Of a stretch of DNA of 43,061 nt, positions 9,246 to 19,565 are shown piece after piece. The notes beneath the pieces were generated by a model. That model was not told the origin of the DNA and searched no databases. It saw only the letters and a list, made by a program, of their open reading frames with translations. This DNA is from an uncultured Alphaproteobacteria bacterium (lineage in GTDB: Bacteria; Pseudomonadota; Alphaproteobacteria; RF32; CAG-239). The translations under genes were made by a program, and so were the position numbers. The DNA lies in the NCBI GenBank assembly GCA_944391405.1, contig CALXTN010000012.1, positions 1 to 43,061 of the forward strand. Reading direction: 5' to 3'. How positions within the stretch are numbered: position 1 is the first letter of the stretch; each line of letters starts with the position of its first letter.

Positions 9246-9374
9246 CTTTTGGGAGGTTACTTTTATACGAATAAATAAAAAACTTCGATTTCTGGCTTGA
9301 TTTTTTATAAGTATTTTGATACTAACTAGCTTAGTGTTGATATTATTTAAAAATTAATCTAAAAATTATTGGGT

Positions 9375-9740
9375 ATGGAAAAAAATCAGTTTAGGCTGAT
9401 GGCCAGAAGTGTTGTCAGCACAAGTGTGGTGATATTTATTCTTTCGTTTGAAATCGGAAAAATAATTTCTCTTTTTTTTCTGTCTTTTGCTGTTATTGGA
9501 ATGATAGAAATATTTATTTTGGGTTTAAAGTATAGCAAATCTTGGAATGCAAAATTACTACATTTGGTTTTGTTGCTTTTGTTTTGCGGACGTTGGTTTA
9601 TGATTTTTGAGTGTCCTCAGGTTGCAAGTTGTTTCTATATAGCAGTGTTGCTATTAGGCGCATTTTTTGTGCTACGTGGAGCTTTCTATCTAAACAAATA
9701 TTGTGGTCCAAATGCGGAAAGCAAACTTGATGAACTATAG
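9375..9740 (+). CDS. Small multi-pass membrane protein of unknown function
   Basis: This 121-residue protein has about four hydrophobic segments (roughly residues 12-28, 30-52, 62-78 and 85-104) and charged ends, so it is an inner-membrane protein. I see no family motif; the size and layout resemble small DUF-type membrane proteins such as HdeD-like ones, but I would not assign it. I start at the ATG in ATGGAAAAAAAT rather than the in-frame TTG six bases upstream. No Shine-Dalgarno sequence is visible. It stands alone between two hairpin terminators, a pattern shared with the genes at 22711, 31026 and 31732. Confidence 0.7.
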   Translation: MEKNQFRLMARSVVSTSVVIFILSFEIGKIISLFFLSFAVIGMIEIFILGLKYSKSWNAKLLHLVLLLLFCGRWFMIFECPQVASCFYIAVLLLGAFFVLRGAFYLNKYCGPNAESKLDEL

Positions 9741-9751
9741 TGTCATGTCTT

Positions 9752-9785
9752 CCCCTTGCCTTAGGGCTAAGGGGATTTTTTTGTT
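9752..9785 (+). terminator. Intrinsic terminator
   Basis: CCCCTTGCC (9752-9760) pairs with GGCTAAGGGG (9765-9774) with one bulged base, followed by an A and a T run. It closes the single-gene unit at 9375-9740. Confidence 0.75.
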
Positions 9786-9812
9786 GCTGATATATAAAAT
9801 TTGTGCTATAAT
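9784..9812 (+). promoter_or_regulatory. Predicted promoter for the gene at 9854
   Basis: TTGCTG at 9784-9789 and a perfect TATAAT at 9807-9812 are separated by 17 bases. The ATG follows about 40 bases downstream of the -10 box. Confidence 0.65.
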
Positions 9813-9853
9813 TTGTATGTAATAAAGCTAAATATGTTTCTTTTGAGGGTGTT

Positions 9854-10831
9854 ATGGCTAACTCAATGGGTGATTTTGAAAGATTTTTGTATGCTAATTA
9901 TCCCGATGATTATCGGCGTGCAACGGCTGATGATGTACCTGATGATGTGCTTAATGCTATTCTTTCTAAACATGAAAGACATTATCAGATTTGGAGACAT
10001 ATTCCTGAATGGATTAAAAATGAATATAGAGATGTTATTCCAGCAGAAGTTTTGAATGGTAATGAAACTGTACGAGATTTTGTTGAGGAAGAACAACAGA
10101 AGTTAGCTAATGACGAAAAAGAAACTCAACAACTCTTAAATTATAGTGTTACCCTTTTGGCTTTGGGTTATGCGGCAGAAACTGTTGCTGTTATGGTCGA
10201 AAATAGACGACAAAGAGATGCTTTGTTGGCTGCAGCTCAGGGTGGTCCTTTATCTGAGGAGCAAATGAAACTTTGGTTGCAAACTCGTGAAAGTGATCAA
10301 AAGGCTATTCAAAGAGATTGGAAAGAAAATCATCCGGAAAAAATTATCGTTCATTTGTTTAAGGAAATTGATAGAGAAAAGCGTCGTATGACACGAAATG
10401 GCGAAAATGTTAATTCTACTCTTAAAATCAACCGAATGGAAAATGAAGTTGCACAATTGTTACTACAGCTTTCAGATATGGATAAGAAAAAAAATTTGGT
10501 TGAATATTTACGCGAACAGCCTCAACAAGTTGCTTTGAAACGTATGAATCCTGAAGTTAGACAGAGATTTGTTGATATGTTACGAAAAAATGGTATTGCG
10601 GTGGAAGATAAAAATTTTGCTCAGGTTAATCGAGAGAATTTGGCTCAAAGTTTAAGACGTAATTTTGAAGATTGTCAAAAGCGCGAAAGTATTCTTTGTT
10701 CTAAATATCAGTATCAAAACCAAACGTTTGACAGAGTTTCTGCTAAACAAGTTTTGGAACGTGCTCAAAGTTTGGATATTCGTGCTTTGTTAGCGGCGCG
10801 TTGTGCCGGACAGCAAGAGACCAAATCTTAA
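9854..10831 (+). CDS. Helical cytoplasmic protein of unknown function
   Basis: I do not recognise this 325-residue protein. It is strongly charged, predicted mostly helical, rich in E, Q, R and K, and has no signal peptide. One short hydrophobic stretch (about residues 95-112, LLNYSVTLLALGYAAETV) is too weak to call a membrane anchor. The ATG has GAGGG about 6 bases upstream and a strong promoter further up. It is a single-gene unit facing the minus-strand envelope cluster. It shares a loose style, not clear homology, with the 173-residue protein at 21026. Confidence 0.75.
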   Translation: MANSMGDFERFLYANYPDDYRRATADDVPDDVLNAILSKHERHYQIWRHIPEWIKNEYRDVIPAEVLNGNETVRDFVEEEQQKLANDEKETQQLLNYSVTLLALGYAAETVAVMVENRRQRDALLAAAQGGPLSEEQMKLWLQTRESDQKAIQRDWKENHPEKIIVHLFKEIDREKRRMTRNGENVNSTLKINRMENEVAQLLLQLSDMDKKKNLVEYLREQPQQVALKRMNPEVRQRFVDMLRKNGIAVEDKNFAQVNRENLAQSLRRNFEDCQKRESILCSKYQYQNQTFDRVSAKQVLERAQSLDIRALLAARCAGQQETKS

Positions 10832-10853
10832 ACTCTCTTGAAGTTTATTTTTT
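10829..10853 (+). terminator. Possible weak intrinsic terminator
   Basis: TAAACT (10829-10834) pairs with AGTTTA (10842-10847) and is followed by six T residues. The stem is short and AT-rich and includes the stop codon, so the call is weak. Confidence 0.4.
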
Positions 10854-10879
10854 GTAAAAACTTATTGGAAACGGTCTAT

Positions 10880-11290
10880 TTATAATGCAACGCAGGCATT
10901 GCCTTTCCATTGCCACGATGTGACTATGTTGTTTTTTAGATAAAAATCTGTTTTGCAATAATCTGTTATGGTTTCTCCCATGTAATTTCCGATCGGTATT
11001 TCGTCTCCGCCATAGGTGAAGGGGTAAAACATTTCATCTTCGGTCATGAAATCGTTGTTAAAATAGTAGTTCGGATCGGGGATGATTTGGTAGTTGATGC
11101 TTATATATGTTATAATTTCATCGCCATTGGCTAATTTTTTTATCTTTGCTGGTTGTCCCATGCTACGGATGAGTTGTTCTGAGGTTTTTCCCAATTCTTG
11201 GTTGAGTTGATTATTATATTTTTGAGGGGAGGCGCAGGCGCTGATATTTAATATTAAGCCCAATAGCATCATTTTGAAAATCTTCGTCAT
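10880..11290 (-). CDS. Small lipoprotein with a SmpA/OmlA-like segment
   Basis: The 136-residue product has a lipoprotein signal peptide: a charged start, a hydrophobic core, and the lipobox ISAC with Cys19 as the lipidated residue. The segment TSEQLIRSMGQPAKIKKLANGDE is followed by a YISINY strand, the pattern of small SmpA/OmlA-type outer-membrane lipoproteins. Cys118 and Cys133 may form a disulfide. GGAGAAT precedes the ATG. It lies about 70 bases downstream of rodA on the same strand and may be read from the mre/mrd operon. Its task is unknown; envelope or barrel-assembly support is a guess from family style only. Confidence 0.7.
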   Translation of the reverse strand: MTKIFKMMLLGLILNISACASPQKYNNQLNQELGKTSEQLIRSMGQPAKIKKLANGDEIITYISINYQIIPDPNYYFNNDFMTEDEMFYPFTYGGDEIPIGNYMGETITDYCKTDFYLKNNIVTSWQWKGNACVAL

Positions 11291-11358
11291 ATTTATTCTC
11301 CGATTATTAACTTATCGGTGAATGTATGTCTTATTATTCTCTTTTCAATAGTTTGGAT

Positions 11359-12492
11359 TTATTTTTTTAATTCCCGGTCGCGGTTGACGTAGAAAGATTG
11401 CATGATGCCAAAGCTTGCCATTACCGAAATAATCACGGTTCCTCCATAGCTGATGAGAGGAAGCGGTATTCCTACAACTGGAAGTAAGCCTATCACCATG
11501 GCAACATTGATGAACACGTATAGGAAGTAATTAGTGTTTAGTCCTAAGATGACCATTTTTCCAAAATAGTTGGAAGGATGTATTCTGAATGCAAACCAAT
11601 AGCCGTAACTAATTAAAACTAAGTTTAAGAATAAAATTACAATTCCGCCCATCATGCCAAATTCTTCAGAAAACATTGTAAAAATAAAGTCGGTATGTTT
11701 TTCTGGTAAAAAGTTTAAATGGCTTTGAGTCCCCGATAAAAAACCCTTACCCCATGCTCCACCAGATCCTAAGGCTATTTTGGCTTGTATAATATGATAG
11801 CCTGCTCCTTGCGGGTCTCGTTCAGGATCTAAAAAGGTTAGAATACGATTTTTTTGATAGTCGTGCAGAAAATGCCAAAGTATCGGAGCAGCGGCTGCAA
11901 CTCCTCCAATTGCTAGTCCAAATTTCCACCACTGTACTCCGGCAAGGTAAAATAGAGCGGTGGCGCAGAATAGAACCATTAAGGATGTGCCTAAATCTGG
12001 TTGTATCATTATGAATGCTACAGGAACAGCTACAAGGACAATCGGAATAATGATACCTTTAATGGTGCGAATTTCATCGTACGGTGTATTACTAAAATAG
12101 CGGGCTAATTGTAGTACAATGGCTAGTTTCATTAATTCAGATGGTTGTAACTTAAAAAAGCCTAAATTTATCCAACGTTGCGCACCCATACCAGTATGTC
12201 CTGCGATGTCCACGATTAAAAGGAGCAATAATGTAAATAGATAAAAAGGAGTAGCTATTTTATAATAAAATTCCGGTGGAAGCATTGCTGCTACTATCAT
12301 TATGCCTAGTCCCATGCCGAAGCGGATGCCTTGATTTAGTGCCCAAGGTGTTATTTTTCCTCCGGCGGCGGAATATAGTGTTATACAGCCGATACTTGCT
12401 AGAATAGTTAAAATGATTATAAATGTGAAATTCATATTAAAGAAGCGTTCTTTTAGACTTAATTCTTGATTTTGATTTAATAGTATGGCCAT
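11359..12492 (-). CDS. rodA: Rod-shape peptidoglycan glycosyltransferase RodA (SEDS family)
   Basis: RodA polymerises lipid II into glycan strands during lateral wall growth, working with PBP2. The 377-residue protein shows the expected multi-pass membrane pattern and SEDS signatures: QPSELMKLA, IMIQPDLGTS, the extracellular loop HFLHDYQKNRILTFLDPERD, GKGFLSGTQ, LPEKHTDFIFTMFSEEFG, and VGIPLPLISYGGT near the C-terminus. The Asp in HTDFIF and the Asp of QPDLG are in place. AAGGAT precedes the ATG. It follows mrdA by 17 bases, as expected for an elongasome operon. Confidence 0.96.
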   Translation of the reverse strand: MAILLNQNQELSLKERFFNMNFTFIIILTILASIGCITLYSAAGGKITPWALNQGIRFGMGLGIMIVAAMLPPEFYYKIATPFYLFTLLLLLIVDIAGHTGMGAQRWINLGFFKLQPSELMKLAIVLQLARYFSNTPYDEIRTIKGIIIPIVLVAVPVAFIMIQPDLGTSLMVLFCATALFYLAGVQWWKFGLAIGGVAAAAPILWHFLHDYQKNRILTFLDPERDPQGAGYHIIQAKIALGSGGAWGKGFLSGTQSHLNFLPEKHTDFIFTMFSEEFGMMGGIVILFLNLVLISYGYWFAFRIHPSNYFGKMVILGLNTNYFLYVFINVAMVIGLLPVVGIPLPLISYGGTVIISVMASFGIMQSFYVNRDRELKK

Positions 12493-12509
12493 CTTTTTAT
12501 CCTTTATTT

Positions 12510-14321
12510 TTATCTAATGTCTAATTTTATTGCTTCTTCTAATATTTGGGAGGCAATTGGAGCGGCAACGCCGGCGCCGGAACGACCGTGCTCAACAATT
12601 ACGGCTACTGCATATTTAGGTTTGTCGTGTGGTGCATACGCCATGAACCATGCGTGGTTGCGGTATTTCCATGGCAGGTCTTCATCTTTTTTGATGCCTT
12701 CGGCGCGTTCTTTTAAGCTAATACGACGGACTTGTGTGGTTCCGGTTTTGCCCCCCATTTTTACACCGTCAAGTTTAAGTTTTGCTCTGGTTGCCGTTCC
12801 TCCCTTGCCGTTGACAACTTCATACATTCCTTGTTTAACCAATTCAATATCATACGGATTTAGATGTATAGATTTTGGTTTTTCCGTATGTTTTTGTTTG
12901 ATGAATGTCGGAGTTATTTCGTATCCTCCGTTAACAACGCGAGCCAGCATTGTTGCCAATTGCATAGGCGTTACTAATACATATCCTTGTCCAATTCCGG
13001 CAATCACAGTTTCTCCTTGTTGCCAATCGGCTTTGAAACGTTGACGTTTCCATTCTTTATCTGGAATGACACCACTTTTTTGATTTTCTATTCCTAAGTC
13101 ATAGGTCTTTCCCAATCCAAGTCTTCGACTCATCGCTGCTATTTTTTCAATACCCAGTTCTAAGGCTGTTTCATAAAAGTATATGTCGCAAGAGTTTTTT
13201 AGTGCTTCTATAAGAGTTTGACGTCCATGTCCATAGTGTTTCCAGCAATGGAAAAGGTGGTTGCCTAATTTCATTTTTCCTGAGCAATAATAATTTGTTT
13301 CGGAGTTAATAGCTCCTGCTTCTAATGCAGCTAGTGCAACAACAACTTTAAATGTTGAGCCCGGAGAATATTGCCCTGAAATTGCTTTATTGGTTAAAGG
13401 TGTCTTTTCATCATATAACAAAGCGTTCCAGTTTTTTTGCGAGATGCCATCTACAAATAAATTTGGATCAAATGAGGGGACAGATACTGAGGCTAATATT
13501 TCTCCTGTATGTATATCTAATACAACAGCCGCTCCTGCTTCATCTCCAAATGCGTCATAAGCTGCCTTTTGTAGACGGATATCAATGGTTAAATCAAGGT
13601 CTTTGCCTTTAGTGCCTTCAATCTTTTCTATTTCGCGCATAATGCGCCCATAGGCGTTGACTTCATATTTTAGATTTCCTTCTTGTCCTCGTAAACTTTC
13701 ATCATATGTTTTTTCAAATCCTGATTTACCAATCTTAAATCCGGGAACTTGAAGTAAAGGAGCATTAGATTGTTGTAAGTCTTTTTCAGAAACAGAGCCT
13801 ACATAACCTATAGGATGCGCTGTGTATTGCTTAAATGGATAGTAGCGAATTAGACCTTGGTCAATGATTAATCCAGGCCAACGATGGTTGTTTAGCATTA
13901 GGGTTGATACTTCTTCCCAGCTTAGATTATCTTTGATTTTAACGGGAACAAAGCGGCGGTGATTTTTTATGTCTTTTTGTATTTGTTCTATATCTTTTGT
14001 GTTTAGGTTTAAAATCGGTGCAATTTCTTCCAAAAGTTTGTTGATGTCGCCACGGACTTGTTCTGCAATCAATAGAGCTTGGAAGTTTTGAATATTTGTG
14101 GCTAGTTCGACGCCGTTTCTATCGTTGATACTACCACGCGGTGGTACTAAAAGACGAGTGGAAAAACGGTTGCTGTCTGCTAGTAGAGCGTATTTTTCTT
14201 TTTGATAGATTTGCAGATAATATAAACGACCAACTAATACAAAAAAAAGAAAAATGTTGGCACTGAAGATAATTAATGAACGCTTTAATAATATACGGAG
14301 TTTTTCGTTAGATTTTTTCAT
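12510..14321 (-). CDS. mrdA: Penicillin-binding protein 2 (elongasome transpeptidase)
   Basis: PBP2 crosslinks new peptidoglycan in the rod complex. The 603-residue class B PBP has a single N-terminal membrane anchor (about residues 13-33), a non-penicillin-binding dimerisation region, and a transpeptidase domain. The active-site motifs are SxxK at Ser322-Thr-Phe-Lys325, SxN-type motif NSCD at Ser377 (SCD replaces the usual SSN, common in PBP2), and KTG at Lys525. The length fits the family. GGAGG lies 8 bases before the ATG. Its start overlaps the end of mreD by 14 bases, so the two are likely translationally coupled. Confidence 0.96.
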   Translation of the reverse strand: MKKSNEKLRILLKRSLIIFSANIFLFFVLVGRLYYLQIYQKEKYALLADSNRFSTRLLVPPRGSINDRNGVELATNIQNFQALLIAEQVRGDINKLLEEIAPILNLNTKDIEQIQKDIKNHRRFVPVKIKDNLSWEEVSTLMLNNHRWPGLIIDQGLIRYYPFKQYTAHPIGYVGSVSEKDLQQSNAPLLQVPGFKIGKSGFEKTYDESLRGQEGNLKYEVNAYGRIMREIEKIEGTKGKDLDLTIDIRLQKAAYDAFGDEAGAAVVLDIHTGEILASVSVPSFDPNLFVDGISQKNWNALLYDEKTPLTNKAISGQYSPGSTFKVVVALAALEAGAINSETNYYCSGKMKLGNHLFHCWKHYGHGRQTLIEALKNSCDIYFYETALELGIEKIAAMSRRLGLGKTYDLGIENQKSGVIPDKEWKRQRFKADWQQGETVIAGIGQGYVLVTPMQLATMLARVVNGGYEITPTFIKQKHTEKPKSIHLNPYDIELVKQGMYEVVNGKGGTATRAKLKLDGVKMGGKTGTTQVRRISLKERAEGIKKDEDLPWKYRNHAWFMAYAPHDKPKYAVAVIVEHGRSGAGVAAPIASQILEEAIKLDIR

Positions 14322-14838
14322 AGCGATCCTCCAAGTGTATGTAGCGGCGTTCTATCCAAATGTAGCAACTGGCTAGTAGTGGATAAAGAGTGATTGTCAG
14401 CATCAGTTCTAATGTTGTGGCATTTAAAGGAATCCACATGCGATTGAATATGCTGGTTATTAGAAACTTGAACGATATGGTTATTAAAATGGTGAAGGCA
14501 AATAAAAGCCATGAATATGAGAATTTTTTGATATTGAAGTAAGATGGTAATCTGCAGGAAAGGAAATATAGGAATAAAAATGTCATAATATTTATTCCTA
14601 ACGGAGTATTGCTCATAACGTCTGCAAATAGACCTAATAGAAACGCTGTTATACCGTTAAAAGCGTCAGAACGTTGCGAACTCCAAAAGTATATACCTGT
14701 ATAAAAAGGTACAAGACGGATAAAATTCCAAATTTCTGAAGATCGTGGAATATAAAATAAAAGGTCAATAAGAATAATGCTTACCGGTGGTATGGTATAA
14801 GTTGCCAAAGTGGTACAGAAATTTTTTGTTTCTGCCAT
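14308..14838 (-). CDS. mreD: Rod-shape determining protein MreD
   Basis: The 176-residue product has about five membrane segments and contains the MreD-like sections PRSSEIWNFIRLVPFYTGIYFW and ITAFLLGLFADVMSNTPLG, the latter being the best conserved region of the family. MreD is an inner-membrane partner of MreC in the elongasome. Its ATG overlaps the mreC stop in a TAATG arrangement, and its end overlaps mrdA by 14 bases. Confidence 0.9.
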   Translation of the reverse strand: MAETKNFCTTLATYTIPPVSIILIDLLFYIPRSSEIWNFIRLVPFYTGIYFWSSQRSDAFNGITAFLLGLFADVMSNTPLGINIMTFLFLYFLSCRLPSYFNIKKFSYSWLLFAFTILITISFKFLITSIFNRMWIPLNATTLELMLTITLYPLLASCYIWIERRYIHLEDRYEKI

Positions 14839-15701
14839 TACTCTAGCTCCTTGGATGTTGTTTTATCAGGCACGATATCATATGCGATGATTTTGACAAT
14901 TTCTAATTCAGATGGGGAGAATAGGGGAATTGCTGTAATCGTATCAACGCCGGCTCTTTTGATTTTTGCTACCGGAATATCTGGTGGTAGGCCGCCTCCA
15001 GTTCCTGAAGTGACGAGTATATCTCCTTTGTGCAATTCTGCCATTAACGGCGGAAAAATCAAATTCATTTTGCGAGTGTTATTGCCAACTAAAATACCTC
15101 TGTCGCGGCTCTTTTGTGATACGACCGGAATTTTTGAGTTAATATCTGTTATTAATGTTACACGTGCATATTTGCCACTTACAATGTCTATTCTTCCAAT
15201 TAATCCTGAGGGGGTAACTACAGCATAACCCGTTTTGATAAAATCAGAGGCGCTTCCTAAGTATAGCAATAGAGAATTGCTGAAAGCATTATTATTTTCG
15301 GCAATGACACGCGCGGTGTAACTTCTTGTTTGCGGAACATCAATGTGGTGTAAGAGTTTTTTTAAAATTCTGTTTTCAGCTTGTAGGGCGCGCATATGGT
15401 CTTTGAGCAAGTATAATTCAGAATTTTCTTGGCGTAGATGTTCGTTTTCTTCATAGACGTGCATGATTTCCGATAGCTTTTTATAACTATAACTTAAACC
15501 TTCTGCCGGCAGAGAGACGATATGTATTAGAGGTGAACTAATATACATGATGCCTTGAGTAACTCCGGATACAATGCTTATATCTATTTTGTGTACTAAA
15601 ATTAGCAGCAGGGCTATAATGAACAGCCCTGCTAAGAAGAAGTTCTTTAAAACTCGTAATACATAGTTTTCTTTAAGAAATAATACTCTTTGGCGTTGCA
15701 T
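14838..15701 (-). CDS. mreC: Rod-shape determining protein MreC
   Basis: MreC is a periplasmic scaffold that activates PBP2. The 287-residue protein has an N-terminal membrane anchor (about residues 17-36), a coiled-coil region (about 65-110, YEENEHLRQENSELY onward), and the double beta-barrel with ARVIAENNNAFSNSLLLYLG, TPSGLIGRIDIVS, and VTSGTGGGLPPDIPVAKI. AAGGAT precedes the ATG. It sits 21 bases after mreB and overlaps mreD by one base. Confidence 0.95.
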   Translation of the reverse strand: MQRQRVLFLKENYVLRVLKNFFLAGLFIIALLLILVHKIDISIVSGVTQGIMYISSPLIHIVSLPAEGLSYSYKKLSEIMHVYEENEHLRQENSELYLLKDHMRALQAENRILKKLLHHIDVPQTRSYTARVIAENNNAFSNSLLLYLGSASDFIKTGYAVVTPSGLIGRIDIVSGKYARVTLITDINSKIPVVSQKSRDRGILVGNNTRKMNLIFPPLMAELHKGDILVTSGTGGGLPPDIPVAKIKRAGVDTITAIPLFSPSELEIVKIIAYDIVPDKTTSKELE

Positions 15702-15722
15702 TTGGCATCCTTAGTCAGGAAA

Positions 15723-16772
<1,050 letters not shown>

Positions 16773-16812
16773 CTATAATTACATATTGCTTTCTTTTTTA
16801 AGGATAATTCGT

Positions 16813-17793
16813 TTATTTTGCAAGAATTTTATACCTCTTTTGCAATTTATCAACAAGTTCATCAACAAAAAAATTATCTTTTTCGCTATTGCTTCCAAAG
16901 CATTCTTCATAGATGGAATCGGCTTTAAAACGGTTGTTAAACCATGTACTCTGACGTTTGGCATATTGACGCGTATGCAGCTTACCTAATTCAATGGCTT
17001 CTTCTAATGTTTGGCGATTTTCTATGTAATTTTTTAATTCTTGTACTCCGAGCGCACGCATCGCCGGTAGAGAATCTGATAGCTGTTTGGATAGAAGTCT
17101 TTTTACCTCTTCTAAAGCGCCCATTTCCATCATTTTATCAAAGCGGATGCGGGCGCGTTTATCCAACTCGTTTCTTTGTGGCTTTATGTATATTTTGAAA
17201 AAATTTTGTACTGGATAAAAAGGTTTGGGAGAGATGTTGTGCCAATAAGATAACGGTTTATTGGTATCTAGCCAGATCTCTATAGCGCGGCGAATTCTGG
17301 TGCTGTCGTTTGGGCTTAGTTTTTGTGCAGTTTCAGGATCGGTTTCTTGGATAATTTGATAGAGATGTTCCAATCCGTTTTCTTGCAGCATGTTTTCAAC
17401 TTTGTTTCGTATGGCTTGAGGTGTCTCCGGTATTGGAGTTAAGCCATTAATTAATGCGTCAATATACATTCCCGTGCCACCGATAATAATCGGAGTTTGA
17501 TTGATGTTGCGCGCTTTATCAATTTCTTGTCGGCAAAGTGTCAGCCAATCCATTACATTGCCTCGGTTTGAGGCTTCATATATTCCGTATAGCTTATGCG
17601 GAATTTCCGCTTGCTCCTCAGAACTTGGTGTGGCGGCAAGGATGGGAATTTCTTTATACACCTGCATGGAATCGGCATTGATGATGACGCCGTTTAATCG
17701 TTTGGCCAATTCTATGCCTAGTCCTGATTTTCCAGAAGCAGTAGGACCGGCGATGATGATGATGGGGGAAGTGTCTATTTTAGTGTGCGACAT
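16813..17793 (-). CDS. miaA: tRNA dimethylallyltransferase
   Basis: MiaA adds a dimethylallyl group to A37 of tRNAs reading UNN codons. The sequence has the P-loop IAGPTASGKS, the substrate-binding INADSMQVYKE, PHKLYGIYE, IIIGGTGMYIDALINGL, DSTRIRRAIEIW, ALGVQEL and the C-terminal RQYAKRQSTWFNNR. I start at 17793 (326 residues) because GGAAGAAG lies upstream and the P-loop then begins about 11 residues in; an ATG at 17820 would add nine residues. Either start overlaps the end of ddl, so the pair is probably coupled. Confidence 0.94.
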   Translation of the reverse strand: MSHTKIDTSPIIIIAGPTASGKSGLGIELAKRLNGVIINADSMQVYKEIPILAATPSSEEQAEIPHKLYGIYEASNRGNVMDWLTLCRQEIDKARNINQTPIIIGGTGMYIDALINGLTPIPETPQAIRNKVENMLQENGLEHLYQIIQETDPETAQKLSPNDSTRIRRAIEIWLDTNKPLSYWHNISPKPFYPVQNFFKIYIKPQRNELDKRARIRFDKMMEMGALEEVKRLLSKQLSDSLPAMRALGVQELKNYIENRQTLEEAIELGKLHTRQYAKRQSTWFNNRFKADSIYEECFGSNSEKDNFFVDELVDKLQKRYKILAK

Positions 17794-18686
17794 GAAGCTT
17801 CTTCCACTAGATTTTGACATAAGTCTTCATATGAAACACCGATGTATTTTGCTTGTTCTGGCACAAGAGATAACGCAGTCATTCCGGGGTGGGTGTTGAT
17901 TTCTAAAAAGACAACGCCGTCTTCGGGATTATAGCGAAAATCACATCTGGATACGGTTTTGCAACCTAATTTGTTATGCATGGTTTCGGCGTAGGATAAA
18001 CAAGTTTCCGTGACATCTTTAGGTAAGTTTGCCGGTAGAACATGGAAGGTTTCTCCGGAGGTGTATTTGTGTTCATAGTCGTAAAATCCGTCTTTCGGCT
18101 TTAGTTCGGTAACGACGTGAGCTTTACCTTGGTAGCACATGACGGTTAGTTCTTGTCCGGGAATGTATTTTTCTACCAATAATTCTGTTTCCGGGTCATT
18201 GTAACGGATTTTGAAAATATCTTCAGGGTTGTTGACAATAAATACACCAACAGATGAGCCGTCTGAAACAGGTTTGACAACGAATGGGCGTGCTATAGTG
18301 GCGCCGATGGTTATAAATTCTTTTGCAGTCATTTTACGTCCGAAAGCGGTTTTGATATTGGCTTTTTCGGCGATGAGTTTGCATATGTATTTGTTCATGC
18401 CAATGCAAGAAGCTGTCATACCAGAGTGAGTGTAGGGGATTTGCAATAAGTCAAGGAGTGCCGGAATTGTACCGTCTTCACCCCAATTACCGTGAAGAGC
18501 GTTAAAAACCACATCTGGTTTTTGTGTGTTTAAGGCTTTAATGAGTTTTTGGGTATCCGTTAAATCGTGTGTATGTACTTCATAGCCTTTGTTTTTTAAG
18601 GCTGTGGCGATGCTTTTTCCGCTTTGTAGGCTTACTTCTCGTTCTGATGAAAAGCCTCCCATCAAAACCATTATTTTTTTAGTCAT
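17775..18686 (-). CDS. ddl: D-alanine--D-alanine ligase
   Basis: Ddl joins two D-alanines for the peptidoglycan precursor. The 303-residue ATP-grasp protein has the N-terminal MGGFSSEREVSLQSG, ALHGNWGEDGTIPALLDLL, PFVVKPVSDGSSVGV, the PGQEL grasp loop, CDFRYN and the metal-binding EINTHPGMT. Length matches the DdlB type. It opens the minus-strand envelope run ddl-miaA-mreBCD-mrdA-rodA. The upstream sequence has AAGGGG about 9 bases before the ATG. In many Alphaproteobacteria ddl sits with murB and ftsQ; here it is with mre. Confidence 0.95.
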   Translation of the reverse strand: MTKKIMVLMGGFSSEREVSLQSGKSIATALKNKGYEVHTHDLTDTQKLIKALNTQKPDVVFNALHGNWGEDGTIPALLDLLQIPYTHSGMTASCIGMNKYICKLIAEKANIKTAFGRKMTAKEFITIGATIARPFVVKPVSDGSSVGVFIVNNPEDIFKIRYNDPETELLVEKYIPGQELTVMCYQGKAHVVTELKPKDGFYDYEHKYTSGETFHVLPANLPKDVTETCLSYAETMHNKLGCKTVSRCDFRYNPEDGVVFLEINTHPGMTALSLVPEQAKYIGVSYEDLCQNLVEEASCRTLK

Positions 18687-18766
18687 TATTTAACCCCTTT
18701 TATGTTATGTCTTGTTTTCATGTGGATGAATTTAAATGAAAAAATTTAAGAAAGGCTAAAATTTTC

Positions 18767-19561
18767 GTGAAAAAAGTATTTTTATTTTTGTTGTTTTTAT
18801 TCGGAATATACGGACGTGCTTATGCAAAGGGGTTTCAACAGACATTGGATGTTAGCATCGGAATTTTTGATGCGGCAACAATTGTACTTGATTATAAGGC
18901 GATGCCTGAGGAATATAAGATTAGTGCGGAAGTGAAAACCGCTAACTTTTTTGATACTTTGTATCCTTTTATAGGACGTTATTCCAGCAAGGGTAGTGTT
19001 TTTGAAACTAAAGGGAAAGTTCGGGATATTTTGCCCGAAATTTATCAGACTTATACGAAATCTCGTAGTCATGTACGCACAAAAACAATACTCTATAATG
19101 ATGATGGTTATGCTTATCAGCGTATTTCTACAAAAGATGAAAAGAAAAATGTTGTGCCGATTACAGGTGTTCCCCAAACGGCAGATGCAGCGGATTTACA
19201 AACTATTTTTGCTGAACTTATCGGAAATTTTAATCAGACACGGAGTTGCCATTTAGAACGGGAAGTTTATGACGGCAAAAAACATTATAAAGTTATTGCT
19301 CAAGATCAAGGTTCAGAGAATCGGTATTTTGATTTACTTAAACGTACAGAAAATTCATACAAATGCTCCTTTTATATAGAAAATCTGAAGGACAATAATG
19401 ATAATATTTTATGGGATGTCAGTGCGGAAACGCCGATTTATTTTTGGATTGGAGTTGAACAAATGTCAAAATTGCCTTACGTGCTTGAAATAAGGATTGA
19501 CTCCACGCCTCTTGGAGCGTTAAAAGTAATACCAACGAGTTTAAAAATTGTAAAGGATTAA
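18767..19561 (+). CDS. Exported DUF3108-type protein
   Basis: The 264-residue product starts with GTG and a signal peptide ending about AYA-KGF (residue 20). The mature part is beta-rich and fits the DUF3108 pattern: YKAMPEEYKISAEVKTANFF near the start, SRSHVRTKTILYND, a central DLQTIF segment, and a final strand PYVLEIRIDSTPLGALKV. These proteins are periplasmic or outer-membrane associated and their function is not established. It is divergent from ddl and lies 4 bases before trhP, so the two are likely cotranscribed. The family assignment comes from pattern recall. Confidence 0.75.
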   Translation: MKKVFLFLLFLFGIYGRAYAKGFQQTLDVSIGIFDAATIVLDYKAMPEEYKISAEVKTANFFDTLYPFIGRYSSKGSVFETKGKVRDILPEIYQTYTKSRSHVRTKTILYNDDGYAYQRISTKDEKKNVVPITGVPQTADAADLQTIFAELIGNFNQTRSCHLEREVYDGKKHYKVIAQDQGSENRYFDLLKRTENSYKCSFYIENLKDNNDNILWDVSAETPIYFWIGVEQMSKLPYVLEIRIDSTPLGALKVIPTSLKIVKD

Positions 19562-19565
19562 AAAT

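Noticed and set aside
9297..9345. Several TTGAT-like -35 candidates before the gene at 9375
   Set aside because: None has a good -10 box at 16-18 bases.
12517..13044. Long plus-strand open frame opposite mrdA
   Set aside because: It lies within the well supported PBP2 gene, has no ribosome site, and its translation resembles no protein.
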